Below are positions 1 through 8,432 of a stretch of DNA of 64,000 nt, one piece after another. The stretch's first letter is position 1, and every line of letters starts with the position of its first letter. The notes under the pieces were generated by a model. The model was not told the DNA's origin. It saw nothing but the letters and a program-made list of their open reading frames with translations, and made no database searches. The position numbers were made by a program, and so were the translations under genes. The stretch is from Pseudomonas sp. 31-12. Its GTDB lineage: Bacteria > Pseudomonadota > Gammaproteobacteria > Pseudomonadales > Pseudomonadaceae. The stretch lies in assembly GCF_003151075.1 (NCBI RefSeq), contig NZ_CP029482.1, positions 3,782,001-3,846,000 of the forward strand, given 5' to 3'.

Positions 1-1028
1 CTGGCCGACCCGCTCGCAAGGCACCGAGTAGCGATTTCGCGCCACGCTGATCAAACAGGTACTGGAGACCCGCACGGTGCGTTCGACGTAGCCGTCAAAG
101 GCGGTGGGCATCGGCATCATCTCCACTCGTTCCAACTCCAGGACTTCTGCCACCGTCAGCCCGTTGTACTGCGGGTGCAGCAGTTCGCCCCAGAGAGCAC
201 GACAGCGTTGACCGAGCCAGGCATTCAGTTCTTCAAAGGTGTGGAACATGCAATCTTGAGCATCGAGCCAGATGCGTCGCCGGCTGTCTTGGACGTTCTT
301 TTCGACGATGCCTTTTTCCCAGCCGGAGGCGACGTTGCAGAAGTCCGGATCAAACAGGTCATGCGCGCACATCACGGCAAACCGAGCACTAACCGTCCGG
401 CCTTTGCCCTTGTTGACCTTGTCGACAGCCGTCTTCATGTTGTCGTAGATGCCGCGACGCGGCACTCCACCTAACGCGCCAAACGAGCGGATGTGGGCAT
501 CGAACAACATCTCGTGGCCTTGGCTGGGATACGCAACCAACCAAAATGCGCGACTGGCGCGCAGCTTCATGCGGGAGACCTGGATGCGTCGGAACAGGCC
601 CGCCAATCAGCAGACCTCTTCGCTCCAGTCGAATTGAAAGGCCTCACGAGTGCGAACGTCAACGGTACAAAGGCACGTAGAGACTTGCCTTGCTCACATC
701 GCCACAAACGAATGAAGGCGGTGAGCTGGCTATAGCCACCCTCATAACCCTCGACCTTGATCTGCATGAAGAGCGCTTTGGCGCTCCTGCGGTTGTGCTT
801 TGCCCGAAACGAATCGGCCTTGAGCGCCTGCTCCAACGTCTGGTGAAATGGACTGAGTTTGTTGAAGGCTGCGCACCGCTGGTACGCCGGCTGAGTTGCT
901 TCGGGCGCTCTGACCCATTTTCGGATGGTGTTTCTCGACAGTCCGGTACGCTTGGCTATCTGATGCAGCGACAGCTTGTCGCGAAAATACATCCGCCGAA
1001 TTTTGCCCATCATTTCCATGCTGATCAC
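1..1028 (-). pseudogene. istA transposase of IS21 family, frameshifted and partial
   Basis: IstA-type DDE transposase. The N-terminus has the helix-turn-helix typical of the family (KLSLHQIAKRTGLSRNTIRK). The frame breaks near 650. Restoring one G near 646 and one near 615 gives the conserved AFQFDWSEEG stretch and joins the N-terminal frame to an open frame that runs to the left edge with typical IstA sequence (GGVPRRGIYDNMKTAVDK, CNVASGWEKGIVEKN). Both lesions are single losses in G runs, so the gene looks inactive unless these are sequencing errors. The C-terminus lies outside the window. Confidence 0.8.
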
Positions 1029-1125
1029 CCTGTGTTCTCCTGCTCAAAAATTGAGCAGAAGCAGTTGAACACCTGGGTCAGTTTTCAGTCGGCAGAACAG
1101 CCTTTACTGGGTCAGTTTTCGGTCA
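1..1125 (-). mobile_element. IS21-family insertion sequence, partial at left window edge
   Basis: The end of an IS21-type element. It carries an IstA reading frame pointing left and ends in two near-identical direct repeats, CTGGGTCAGTTTTC, at about 1072-1085 and 1108-1120, as IS21 elements do with their terminal transposase sites. The outer end is placed near 1125, where the neighbouring coding sequence switches to IS sequence. The istB end lies outside the window. Confidence 0.75.
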
Positions 1126-1733
1126 GCGGCAACACGCTTGGCCTTTTGTGCGAGTTTTCCTATCACTCGGACGACGATGGCAGAAAACATGATGCCAAAC
1201 GGCAGCACGTACCAGGCACTCAACGGTATGCGCTTGAAATTGGAGTAGGTGAAGACTGCTGCCAGCACCCACATCCCGCTGACGTGCAGAGCTTTCCAGG
1301 CTTTGCGGCCGATTAAACGCGTCGTCGTTTTGAATGAGGTCAAGGTCATCAATATTATGAATAAATAACCTATTGAACCCGGGATGTTGCCAACGGTGGT
1401 ACGACCAGGCCAGAACTCCGGATTCAATTGACCATAGGTATAAATCAGAGCCGCATGCACGAGGTGGGAAAATGCAAAGGCTAGGCCGATGAAGCGTCGT
1501 TCGCGTACTAGGGTTTTGGAGAGTGGCGAAGGTACCAAAACCGCGAATGCGGAGGCAGTGAAAGCGGCTAGGAACAGTGCAAAAGAAGTGCGTGCTGTGG
1601 CGCGGATCGCGGTACGAGTGGCTTCTATCAAATCAGGGTTAAATGCCAAGATCAGCGCAGTCATCGACAGGACAAGTAACGACAGCAAGCCGAATAATGA
1701 CCAGCCATGGTAGCGAGGTATTTGGGCGTTCAT
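1104..1733 (-). CDS. Ferric reductase-like / cytochrome b-type membrane protein, 3' end replaced by IS21
   Basis: About 209 residues with five or six hydrophobic segments and histidines at the ends of helices (SHLVHAALIY, ALHVSGMW), the pattern of haem-binding ferric reductase-like or DsbB/NOX-type membrane domains. The ATG at 1733 is preceded by AAGAG at suitable spacing; a longer in-frame start at 1790 lacks this. The last codons (ADRKLTQ) and the stop fall inside the IS21 terminal repeat, so the insertion removed the native C-terminus. No NAD/FAD-binding domain is present. Substrate and function are unknown. Confidence 0.55.
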   Translation of the reverse strand: MNAQIPRYHGWSLFGLLSLLVLSMTALILAFNPDLIEATRTAIRATARTSFALFLAAFTASAFAVLVPSPLSKTLVRERRFIGLAFAFSHLVHAALIYTYGQLNPEFWPGRTTVGNIPGSIGYLFIILMTLTSFKTTTRLIGRKAWKALHVSGMWVLAAVFTYSNFKRIPLSAWYVLPFGIMFSAIVVRVIGKLAQKAKRVAADRKLTQ

Positions 1734-2046
1734 TGCAACACTCTTGAGAAAGGGCCGAGCCTCGTTTGTTCGGTAGTCGGCGAAGAGCAAAGTGTTACAA
1801 GCGGGTGTGTTGACGATGTGTCCAAAACCTACCTCAGTGAATCACGATGTATACCGGGTGGGGTCAGATACATTTCAGTACAGACCGTGGACCATAGCTC
1901 GCGAACGTCATGTACCGATTCTCCTCAAGGTGCCCCACATAATTCGCAGCGTGGTTGTACACAGCAGTACTCAGTAATTCGCTTAAAAACTGTTAAGCAA
2001 ACAGGTTTGCGGGGCCGGCTTTTCAGCGTTGGGCCTTAAAGTACTT
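1734..2046. other. Intergenic, nothing recognised
   Basis: About 310 bases between two minus-strand genes. I see no RNA gene, terminator with a T tract or convincing coding frame in it. Confidence 0.4.
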
Positions 2047-2259
2047 TTAGACGCCGTCGATAAAGAAGGGTAGCTCGACCAAACCAATGACGTACTCACA
2101 CTCAAAATTCCTACGAGACTGCCATGATTGCCACTCGTCAAAGTCTCCCGCTAGGTACACGTCCATTGGGTGTTCAAGTCCGTTGTGCTGAGCAAGATGC
2201 ACCTTTGTTTTAGGGACTGTGAGAGAGGGTAAGAGGCTTGTGAGAAGCTGAATCAGCAT
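2047..2259 (-). CDS. Small hypothetical protein, possibly the N-terminal fragment of a larger gene
   Basis: Seventy residues. Its ATG lies inside the end of the upstream gene (ATGCTGA overlap), which suggests translational coupling. The stretch KVHLAQHNGLEHPMDVYLAGDFDEWQ reminds me of the N-terminus of larger GIY-YIG-type accessory proteins, but that is from memory and weak. If so, this is a truncated remnant ending at 2047. No catalytic motif is visible. Confidence 0.3.
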   Translation of the reverse strand: MLIQLLTSLLPSLTVPKTKVHLAQHNGLEHPMDVYLAGDFDEWQSWQSRRNFECEYVIGLVELPFFIDGV

Positions 2260-2726
2260 GTCGTGGCTCTAGTGAGTTTGTGGACGGCAATCGCCCAAAA
2301 TTCGCTGCAATTGCGTAGGGATTTGAGGTCTAGGTTCATTGATGGTTGGCTGATGCTTTTGAACGTCATGCACGCCAGTTTTTTAAGGATCTGAGGCTGT
2401 GCAGGCTGGGTGATGACGTGCTGTATCGCATGAGCCGGGTCTTGCTGGGAATCGAAGCTGTATGTGGTGGCGCGAGCTGGACGAAGCCTGATGAGAGATC
2501 TCTGGGTATGAGTCTCATCCGTGAAGGGCTGGAAGAACACTCGCCTTGCCAGGCGGTAAGCGCTACTGGATATGACGTGTGCCGTTTCTTCCGGGTATTG
2601 GCTGATGAGGCGGAGAGTCTGAGAGGGCAGAGCATCAAAACCGATTCTTATGGCTATATCATTTGGGTAAAACGTCAGATAGAGACCGTACATCGTGTCT
2701 TCGAGGTCGATCAATCCGCTATCCAT
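2253..2726 (-). CDS. Hypothetical protein
   Basis: About 157 residues with no family recognised. The ATG at 2726 has GGAG eight bases upstream; a GTG at 2735 is the alternative. Codon choice (many third-position C) fits a minus-strand gene better than the overlapping plus-strand frame. It overlaps the next gene by a few bases, which argues the two form one unit. Confidence 0.35.
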   Translation of the reverse strand: MDSGLIDLEDTMYGLYLTFYPNDIAIRIGFDALPSQTLRLISQYPEETAHVISSSAYRLARRVFFQPFTDETHTQRSLIRLRPARATTYSFDSQQDPAHAIQHVITQPAQPQILKKLACMTFKSISQPSMNLDLKSLRNCSEFWAIAVHKLTRATTC

Positions 2727-3153
2727 TTCCACCACTCCGTGTGTATGCCAGATCTGTAGATTTTATTACCAAGCGCTCAGTTCGGGGGTGAATGGTGCCA
2801 CCTTGCTGAGTCAATTGTAATGGCATTGAGGGTATGTCTTCGCGAGCGGTTGCGTCGAGCGGTGACAGGGCTATTGGAAGACCGAGGTTTCTCCTTTCCG
2901 AACCACTCACCATTTCTAGTGACATGAAGGTCAAAGTGCACCCTACCCTCCCTCCACGCCTCACGCAATTCATCGGGTGTCACGGCAACAGGCGCGAAAG
3001 CAGTCGCCGGTTTGCCATTGATGAATGCCGAACCCCATCGAAAGCTCCCGGAACAGGTGAGCCCGCATATTGGCAGCAACCCTGTCCCAGTGTTGCCGAA
3101 GCTGGCCAGCGGTTTATAGTCTTAGACTCCCCTCCCTGGTGCAGGCTGTGGTC

Positions 3154-3381
3154 ATGACCAAAGTCACAGTTGATTCAGAATTTCGAATTAAGATTCCTCA
3201 AGACCTGCGCGACGGGTTTCCTGCCGGTTGCGCTGTCAGCATCGAAATAGATTCCGAGGGTCGTCTTCTCATCTCCCCGCATAAGTACACGCTTGATGAT
3301 CTGCTGACTGAGACGCCGCCAGATTCAATCATTCGCGATTGGGATGCTATGAGCCCGTTGGCCGTGAATAGGAGTAATTGA
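3154..3381 (+). CDS. AbrB/MazE-like antitoxin, orphan
   Basis: A 75-residue protein with an N-terminal swapped-hairpin AbrB pattern (MTKVTVDSEFRIKIPQDLRDG, then GCAVSIEIDSEGRLLIS), the DNA-binding half of MazE/VapB-type antitoxins. The C-terminal tail YTLDDLLTETPPDSI is of the kind that binds a toxin. The internal ATG at 3154 is chosen because the AbrB fold begins exactly there; the upstream in-frame extension is not AbrB-like. No toxin gene (MazF or PIN) follows, so it is an orphan. A related tail occurs at 9589-9783. Confidence 0.6.
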   Translation: MTKVTVDSEFRIKIPQDLRDGFPAGCAVSIEIDSEGRLLISPHKYTLDDLLTETPPDSIIRDWDAMSPLAVNRSN

Positions 3382-3440
3382 CCTAGTAGCCATTCACGTC
3401 GCTCGTCCACCGGGGCTTGGCGATTCGGAAAATCGACCTA

Positions 3441-3460
3441 TACTGTATTTATGTCCAGTA
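3441..3460 (+). promoter_or_regulatory. LexA (SOS) box
   Basis: TACTGTATTTATGTCCAGTA has the CTG-N10-CAG core of a LexA operator and closely matches the gammaproteobacterial consensus. It lies 15 bases upstream of the UmuD-like gene, the expected place for SOS repression. Confidence 0.85.
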
Positions 3461-3475
3461 TTTGCGCGTGATTCC

Positions 3476-3916
3476 ATGAAAGCAGTAGATGTTCGCCCGA
3501 TTGTTCCGTCTGATGAACCCAAGCTAATGCAGCAGCTCGGCCAACTGGCCTGTGGCTTTCCCTCACCTGGGCTCGACCACGAAGAACCTTCTTTGTCGCT
3601 CGATGAGCTTGTTGGTATGCGCGCACCCTCAATGTTCGTGGGTCGTGCAACCGGTCGCTCGATGACAGGAAAAGGGATTTTCGACCGCGACTTTTTGATA
3701 ATCAATCGAGCCCTCACGCCCGCCCAGGACGACGTGATCGTTGCAAGGATCGGATCTGAATTCACCGTGAAAACGTACTGCGTTTCCAATGGTGTTCCAT
3801 TTCTTCAGGCCGAAAATCCATCTGGCCCACCTATCCGCCTGGGAGACGACGAAGAGTGCGAAATCTGGGGCGTTGTGACGTTCAATTTGCACCCGCTGCG
3901 TGGAGCATTCGCATGA
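3476..3916 (+). CDS. UmuD-like S24-family autoprotease (DNA polymerase V subunit type)
   Basis: 146 residues with full UmuD anatomy. A Cys-Gly self-cleavage site sits at residues 26-27 (LACGFPSP), the nucleophile Ser62 is in GRSMTGKG, and the general-base Lys99 is in EFTVKTY. Spacing matches E. coli UmuD (24-25, 60, 97). UmuD is cut upon RecA* formation and UmuD'2 joins UmuC as polymerase V. A LexA box lies just upstream. No umuC follows; instead small genes overlap its end. It may act with a chromosomal UmuC/DinB elsewhere or control the linked genes. The ATG has no strong ribosome binding site. Confidence 0.85.
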   Translation: MKAVDVRPIVPSDEPKLMQQLGQLACGFPSPGLDHEEPSLSLDELVGMRAPSMFVGRATGRSMTGKGIFDRDFLIINRALTPAQDDVIVARIGSEFTVKTYCVSNGVPFLQAENPSGPPIRLGDDEECEIWGVVTFNLHPLRGAFA

Positions 3917-4104
3917 TCACTTTCCAGCAGCTCCTGGCGATGAAGTGGTCCAGTGAACAACTGAAGATTTACATTGAAAACACGCTGACCGCTGAGCAAA
4001 TCATTGAGCTGAATAACCAAGGCGTTGAACATCTAAAGTCGCTGAAATCTGACATGGGCTGCCATCAGCAGCTCGGCTTGCTAGACCCCAAGGATGACAT
4101 ATGA
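3913..4104 (+). CDS. Small hypothetical protein coupled to the UmuD-like gene
   Basis: 63 residues (starts MITFQQLLAMKWSSEQ). Its ATG overlaps the stop of the UmuD-like gene as ATGA, so it is probably translated by coupling and induced by DNA damage. It is mostly helical and has no domain I recognise. An in-frame start further upstream lies inside the UmuD-like gene and is less likely. Confidence 0.5.
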   Translation: MITFQQLLAMKWSSEQLKIYIENTLTAEQIIELNNQGVEHLKSLKSDMGCHQQLGLLDPKDDI

Positions 4105-4169
4105 AGAGATTCGGCCTCGTTGATTGGTTCGCTTCGCTAGCGAGCCTGCTGTCGCGCCCTGGTCCATGA
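4101..4169 (+). CDS. 22-residue peptide, possible coupled small ORF
   Basis: Reads MKRFGLVDWFASLASLLSRP and two more residues. It begins at an ATGA overlap with the preceding gene and ends at an ATGA overlap with the next frame. It is hydrophobic and possibly amphipathic. Reality is uncertain because the frame is short; the support is its position in an unbroken chain of overlaps. Confidence 0.3.
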   Translation: MKRFGLVDWFASLASLLSRPGP

Positions 4170-4234
4170 AGCAGCAGTTGCTTGGCAAAAATTACACAAC
4201 CCGATGGGAAGACGTTATGAGAGTGAACGCATGA
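4166..4234 (+). CDS. 22-residue peptide, second possible coupled small ORF
   Basis: Begins MKQQLLGKNYTTRWEDVMRV and ends two residues later. The ATG overlaps the previous stop (ATGA) and its stop overlaps the next ATG (ATGA). It has the same length in codons as the preceding frame. It may be a translated peptide or only a bridge that hands ribosomes to the next gene. Confidence 0.3.
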   Translation: MKQQLLGKNYTTRWEDVMRVNA

Positions 4235-4815
4235 TAAATAGAGTAATGGCGAACGAGCCAGACCTGCTAAAGAAGCTTCTGAACGTGCTGCAACACCATC
4301 CGAAATCTTCGGAGGGCCTTATAGATATTGAGCGGGTGAAAGATTACGTTTCAACTCCGAGGCTCGCTGATTTTCATGTACGCGGCCCCCGAGGAGCCGA
4401 TGTGATCAGGGGGTATTTCGAAAAAGCGAGGCCTTCTGATCCTGAAATACGAACTCACAACGGCGTTGCATTAACCGAAGTCGGTGACAGCTTTCTCAGC
4501 GAAAGAACAATGCTTGCTGACGGCGTGCAGAAAACGTATGCCATCTCTATTCACGAGCTGGAAGAATTCAAGCGAGGCAAGGATATTGTCCTGGATGACG
4601 AAAATTTCGAGCACGATTACTCGGATGTGAATGTCGCGAGCATTCAGATTTGGCCGTTCAATCCAGCAACGCTTTCGGAAGAACAGCTCATCTTGGCAGT
4701 CGCGATAAGCTACTCACCAAGAGATTGGCTCGTCCAAGAAAGAGTTGCTGGCGCTGTCGATCAGCTCATCCGGCCCTTGGGTTTCTACGTTAACTGGGAC
4801 AACATAAAGTTCTAA
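4231..4815 (+). CDS. Hypothetical protein; C-terminal part duplicated at 12.2 kb
   Basis: 194 residues, unknown family. The ATG at 4231 overlaps the preceding stop as ATGA; an ATG at 4204 in the same frame is the alternative. The last 65 residues (from SDVNVASIQIWPFNPATL to NWDNIKF) are repeated in decayed form near 12.2 kb. The position at the end of a LexA-controlled chain suggests SOS-linked expression. No signal peptide or membrane segment is seen. Confidence 0.5.
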   Translation: MINRVMANEPDLLKKLLNVLQHHPKSSEGLIDIERVKDYVSTPRLADFHVRGPRGADVIRGYFEKARPSDPEIRTHNGVALTEVGDSFLSERTMLADGVQKTYAISIHELEEFKRGKDIVLDDENFEHDYSDVNVASIQIWPFNPATLSEEQLILAVAISYSPRDWLVQERVAGAVDQLIRPLGFYVNWDNIKF

Positions 4816-5108
4816 CCCGGCTTCGCCGTAAGCTGGCCAGCGGGTTTGAGGGTGGTTGCCGATCGTTCTCATGAAAGCCAGGTAAATCGCTGTAACCCTA
4901 CCCAATAAATCCACCGTGTCAAAAACGTCTCTGCGCGAAATCAACAGACCTACGGGCACTGCAAAAACCCGGATTTCAGACAGCAGCGAAACCTATCCAA
5001 TGTTTTTTTGTTGTCAAACCAAGGGGTCTGAGCGTGAGCGATGATCGAGAAAAGTCGGTAGATCCACTGGCGTCCATGGTATCTGCTGCCCGATGCAAAA
5101 TCTGAAGT
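4620..5108 (+). repeat. Duplicated block, copy 1
   Basis: About 490 bases, similar over their length to 12205-12718. The best preserved parts are CCGTAAGCTGGCCAGCGG, GTTGCCGATCGTTCTC and TTGTTGTCAAACCAAGGGG. The block spans the end of one gene, an intergenic stretch and the start of the next gene. Here the first gene is intact and the second is broken. Confidence 0.75.
5034..5108 (+). pseudogene. 5' remnant of a paralogue of the 12640-13002 gene
   Basis: A GTG start with the same AAGGGG ribosome binding site and first residues (MSDDREKSVDPLAS versus MSADGEKPVDPLAS) as the gene at 12640. Within about 20 codons the frame shifts, and similarity then stops. Only the start of the gene is left. 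Confidence 0.55.
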
Positions 5109-5886
5109 GCGGACCGCTAGAAGCTGCGGCCGCCGGATCTTTCGAGGGTTCAGCGGCACTCAATCGGTGCCAACTACCTGCAAAATAGTTTGTCACAAAA
5201 CAGCAAGAAGTTGGGTGAATTTGCGGTCTGTTTGGCACTGCGGTTTGGGCCCAAAAACGTCGAATTTGGAGGTATGAGGCAGGCTCTCGGACGCGCTGAT
5301 TTGATTCCAAATCGGCTCCTGGGCTTTGTAATCAACGGGTCTTCAGAAGGCCCACACCCTCAACTTGGGTGAGCGGGACATCGAAGCACGCCGTGCTTTC
5401 GATACATGCTGCTGATCAGACGTTATTTGCCGATCGTCAGTTTTGGGTTCTGCCTCATGGGATGCCGCGCCTAATAGAGCAAGGCGCATTTCTTCTTCGC
5501 TCAGATTTTCTTTCATGTCGCTGTCTCGTGTACTTTTGCCCATCAAATTTCCAAAGGGGGAATGAGAAGTTTGAAATTTTCGGCAGAGGAGTCCTGAGCG
5601 TAAACGAAAGCAACGCCCATCTCTCCTCCATTGGCGGGCCTAGCAAATTATGACGCAGGGCATCCCCTCATAAAGCTGTAGCAAGCCGCTAAAACTCATC
5701 GTGGGAAATTTTGCCAAGAGAAAACCACCTTGGAAAACTCACGACGACACGCTCCAATCGTCATTAGATTGGCGTCATTTTATAGCGCTGACATTTTTTT
5801 GACCGGCTCCCTTGAAAGGCCATTTGCCACCCCCAGATATACTCGCTCGGTGATGTGGTGTTCATTTTCATAAGGACAAAAAATAG
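5109..5886. other. Region of decayed sequence between duplicate block and Pycsar operon
   Basis: About 780 bases without a convincing intact gene. The only candidate is the minus-strand fragment at 5343-5516. A ribosome binding site for the next gene (AAGGA) lies at 5872-5876. No RNA gene or inverted repeat of note was seen. Confidence 0.4.
5343..5516 (-). pseudogene. Fragment of a small accessory gene (SEEEMR type)
   Basis: Encodes MKENLSEEEMRLALLGAASH followed by a charged linker and ends soon after SPKLRV. From memory, small plasmid and island proteins begin with SEEEMR..L and continue past an SP(R/K)LRV motif; here the frame stops there, so it appears truncated. Family name and function are unknown to me. 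Confidence 0.3.
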
Positions 5887-6810
5887 ATGGCAGCCCCTCG
5901 GATGATTGATCGTTTTACAGGCTCGGCGGGACGAGCCTCGTTGATTGAAGTACTTCTGGAGCAGCGCTTGATTTTGGGCAAGGAGGATCTGGCAACCCGG
6001 TTTGCCGAGGTTGGGGAACTCGTTCAGATTGAGAAAGATCGCGAATTCATCACGCAAGGGGACCAAGATTCAGACGTTTATTTCATCATCACTGGCGCAG
6101 TCGAAGTGCGGGTGCATGATCGTACAGTTGCTGCTCGCGGGCCACAGGATCATGTGGGTGAAATGTCTGCACTGGTGCCCACGGCGACCCGCTCTGCAAC
6201 AGTAGTCGCTACGGAACCCACCTTGGCATTGAAGGTGCCTGCCCACGACTTCAAAGCTGCGGCGGACAATCACCCGTCAGTGTGGCGTCATGTAACCAAG
6301 CAACTTGCGGAACGGCTTACCCAGCGAAATCAGCACGTGCGACCGTCTCATGAAGCGGCGCTCGTCTTCATTATCTGCTCTACCGAGGCCCTGCCAGTAG
6401 CGCGAGAAATACAAAATCAGTTTCAGCACGATAAGTTCTTCGTAAAAATTTGGACTGAGGGCACCTTCAGGGCATCGCAATATGCTCTTGATAGCCTAGA
6501 AGAACAGCTCGACGAAAGCGATTTTGCGATCGCTATCGTGACGCCTGATGATCTCGTTGAAAGCCGAGGGGAGGAGCAAGGTGCCCCGCGAGACAACGTC
6601 ATTTTCGAGCTTGGACTTTTCGTCGGCCGCCTCGGCCGCCCTCGTTCATTTCTCGTCGAACCCCGTGGCGACGAGGTTCGGCTTCCGTCAGACCTCAAAG
6701 GAATCACCACTATCGGCTACAGCACGCGCTCGGCTCAGGATTTGGCCTCGCGGCTTGGCCCTGCCTGCAACCAAATGCGAGAAATTTTCAACGAACTGGG
6801 CCCGAAGTAA
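5887..6810 (+). CDS. pycTIR: PycTIR: cyclic-nucleotide-binding / TIR-like effector of a Pycsar-type system
   Basis: 307 residues. The N-terminal half (about 35-140) is a CRP-type cyclic-nucleotide-binding domain with a phosphate-binding cassette GEMSALVPTATRSATV (residues 91-106, Arg102). The C-terminal half (about 157-285) is a CAP12/TIR-like nucleotide-binding domain: ALVFIICS opening strand, DNVIFELGLFVGRLGR with the conserved glutamate at 241. In known Pycsar systems such effectors bind cUMP or cCMP made by PycC after phage infection and degrade NAD+, killing or arresting the cell. The ATG at 5887 has AAGGA about ten bases upstream. It is the first gene of a three-gene operon with the cyclase 68 bases downstream. 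Activity and ligand are inferred. Confidence 0.88.
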   Translation: MAAPRMIDRFTGSAGRASLIEVLLEQRLILGKEDLATRFAEVGELVQIEKDREFITQGDQDSDVYFIITGAVEVRVHDRTVAARGPQDHVGEMSALVPTATRSATVVATEPTLALKVPAHDFKAAADNHPSVWRHVTKQLAERLTQRNQHVRPSHEAALVFIICSTEALPVAREIQNQFQHDKFFVKIWTEGTFRASQYALDSLEEQLDESDFAIAIVTPDDLVESRGEEQGAPRDNVIFELGLFVGRLGRPRSFLVEPRGDEVRLPSDLKGITTIGYSTRSAQDLASRLGPACNQMREIFNELGPK

Positions 6811-6878
6811 TTTCCAGGGACCTGCCTTAAGGCTACTTCAAATAAAGGTACGCAGAATACGTACCGATTGGGGAGAGG

Positions 6879-8432
6879 ATGATGAGCAAGAACTGGAACC
6901 ATGATCGAGCGCTTCAGCACATCAACAAAAAACTGAAAGACGTAGAGAGCGTCACTATCAAAGACTATGTTCGCGACATGTCGCTGCAATCGATTCCGAC
7001 GAACGTTGCGTATCGGGTTGATGGCGTCCACCTTTACGCGGATATCCAAAATCTGAGCGACATGCTGAACATTACGGCAGTCGAAGGTACCGATTGCCAT
7101 AAGCGGACGCTGCGCTTCCTGGATCAGCACTACCGTGCGGTGAAACGCATTCTGGACCGTGTTGATGGGCGTCGTGTCGACTTTCACAGCCAACGTCTAC
7201 ATGCGCTTTTCACTAAACCCTACAACAGCGATACAGACGCTGAGAAGAAGCGCGTGCAGCGCGCAGTAGCCACCGCGCAATTGATCATCGATGTTCTTGC
7301 TGAGACGGGTGATGATGATCAGCAAATTCCAGCTGCGAAGGTTCGTATCGGCATCGATAGCGGCTTAGCACTGGCAGTCAACAACGGCCGTAATGGTTAT
7401 CGTGAGCCCTTATTCCTTGGCGACCCGGCGAACCATGCTGCCAAACTCGCTAGCAACAATACGGCCCGCGGCATTTACCTCACCAATGCGGCCCGAGCTG
7501 CAATAGACCTTGTTGAGAAAGACTCCCCTGAAAAGTCGGCCCTTTCCAAGGATGAGGTGAGCGCGTGCCAAGACGCTACGAAGCTTGGTGTGACTGCGGA
7601 AGACATCGTTGAAGAGTGGCGAGAGGATTTGAAAAAGAACCCTATTGGCATTTTTCAGTTTTCTCGACAGACCCCGCCGCTCTGCAACATGGACATCATG
7701 GCGCTTACACCTGGCAACTCTAAACGGCAGGAAATGGTGAGCCTGTACGCGGATATCGACGGCTTCACGGCTTACGTTGCCGATAACATCGACGACAACG
7801 CAGAGGATGTAGTCCGCACCCTGCACGTGCTTCGAGCAGAAATGGAGCGGGTAGTAACGTCCGATTTTGAAGGGCGCCGGGTGCGGTTCATTGGCGACTG
7901 TATACAAGCGCTCACTTGCGAGGGTACATCGCAGACCACTGATGAAGAAAAATCTGTGTCCGAGTCTACCCGGCTCGCCGGTGCACTGCGAAGCAGCTTC
8001 AATCTTTCTATCGATCGATTGAAGGAATCGGGATACGAAAGCGGCGACCTCGGGCTGGCCATTGGTTTTGACCTCGGCCCGGTTTCGGTTACTCGCCTAG
8101 GACGGCACGCTGATCGCGTACGTTGCGCGATTGGCCGCAAAGTCATCGAGTCAGAGAATCGTCAGTGCGCCTGCAAGGGCGATGAAACTGCAATCGGCCA
8201 GGCAGCATATGACGCCGGCTCTGAAGCGGTGAAAAAGCTATTTGGTACTCGTCGAAAGGTTGCCAATCTAGACTACGTAGAAGCCACAGAGGGTTTGGCT
8301 GACGACGGGGATGAGTCGGCAAAGAATGCTCGTGCGGCTGCTTATGCTGGTTCTCCTGCCATCATCAAGTCAGACGAGCGCATAGTTGAGCCTTACATGA
8401 CTGGTGTGCTTGAAGAAGTAGGCTTGCGTTGA
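6879..8432 (+). CDS. pycC: PycC: class III nucleotide (pyrimidine) cyclase of a Pycsar-type system
   Basis: 517 residues with two cyclase-homology regions. The C-terminal one (about 285-430) has both metal-binding aspartates: Asp292 in LYADIDGFT and Asp340 in RFIGDCIQAL, then LGLAIGFDLGPVSVTRLG. The N-terminal one (about 45-215) keeps LYADIQNLSD and VRIGIDSGLALAV but has DFHSQRLHALF where the second aspartate is expected, so it looks degenerate. PycC enzymes make cCMP or cUMP; which one cannot be read here. SD GGGAGAGG abuts the ATG at 6879; the ATG three bases later has better spacing. The stop overlaps the next start as TTGA. The adjacent cNMP/TIR effector makes the Pycsar assignment strong. 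Confidence 0.85.
   Translation: MMSKNWNHDRALQHINKKLKDVESVTIKDYVRDMSLQSIPTNVAYRVDGVHLYADIQNLSDMLNITAVEGTDCHKRTLRFLDQHYRAVKRILDRVDGRRVDFHSQRLHALFTKPYNSDTDAEKKRVQRAVATAQLIIDVLAETGDDDQQIPAAKVRIGIDSGLALAVNNGRNGYREPLFLGDPANHAAKLASNNTARGIYLTNAARAAIDLVEKDSPEKSALSKDEVSACQDATKLGVTAEDIVEEWREDLKKNPIGIFQFSRQTPPLCNMDIMALTPGNSKRQEMVSLYADIDGFTAYVADNIDDNAEDVVRTLHVLRAEMERVVTSDFEGRRVRFIGDCIQALTCEGTSQTTDEEKSVSESTRLAGALRSSFNLSIDRLKESGYESGDLGLAIGFDLGPVSVTRLGRHADRVRCAIGRKVIESENRQCACKGDETAIGQAAYDAGSEAVKKLFGTRRKVANLDYVEATEGLADDGDESAKNARAAAYAGSPAIIKSDERIVEPYMTGVLEEVGLR

Noticed and set aside
2346-2759. Plus-strand open frame of 137 codons overlapping the minus-strand gene at 2253-2726
   Set aside because: The minus-strand frame has a ribosome binding site, better codon use and a coupled downstream gene. 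The plus frame has none of these.
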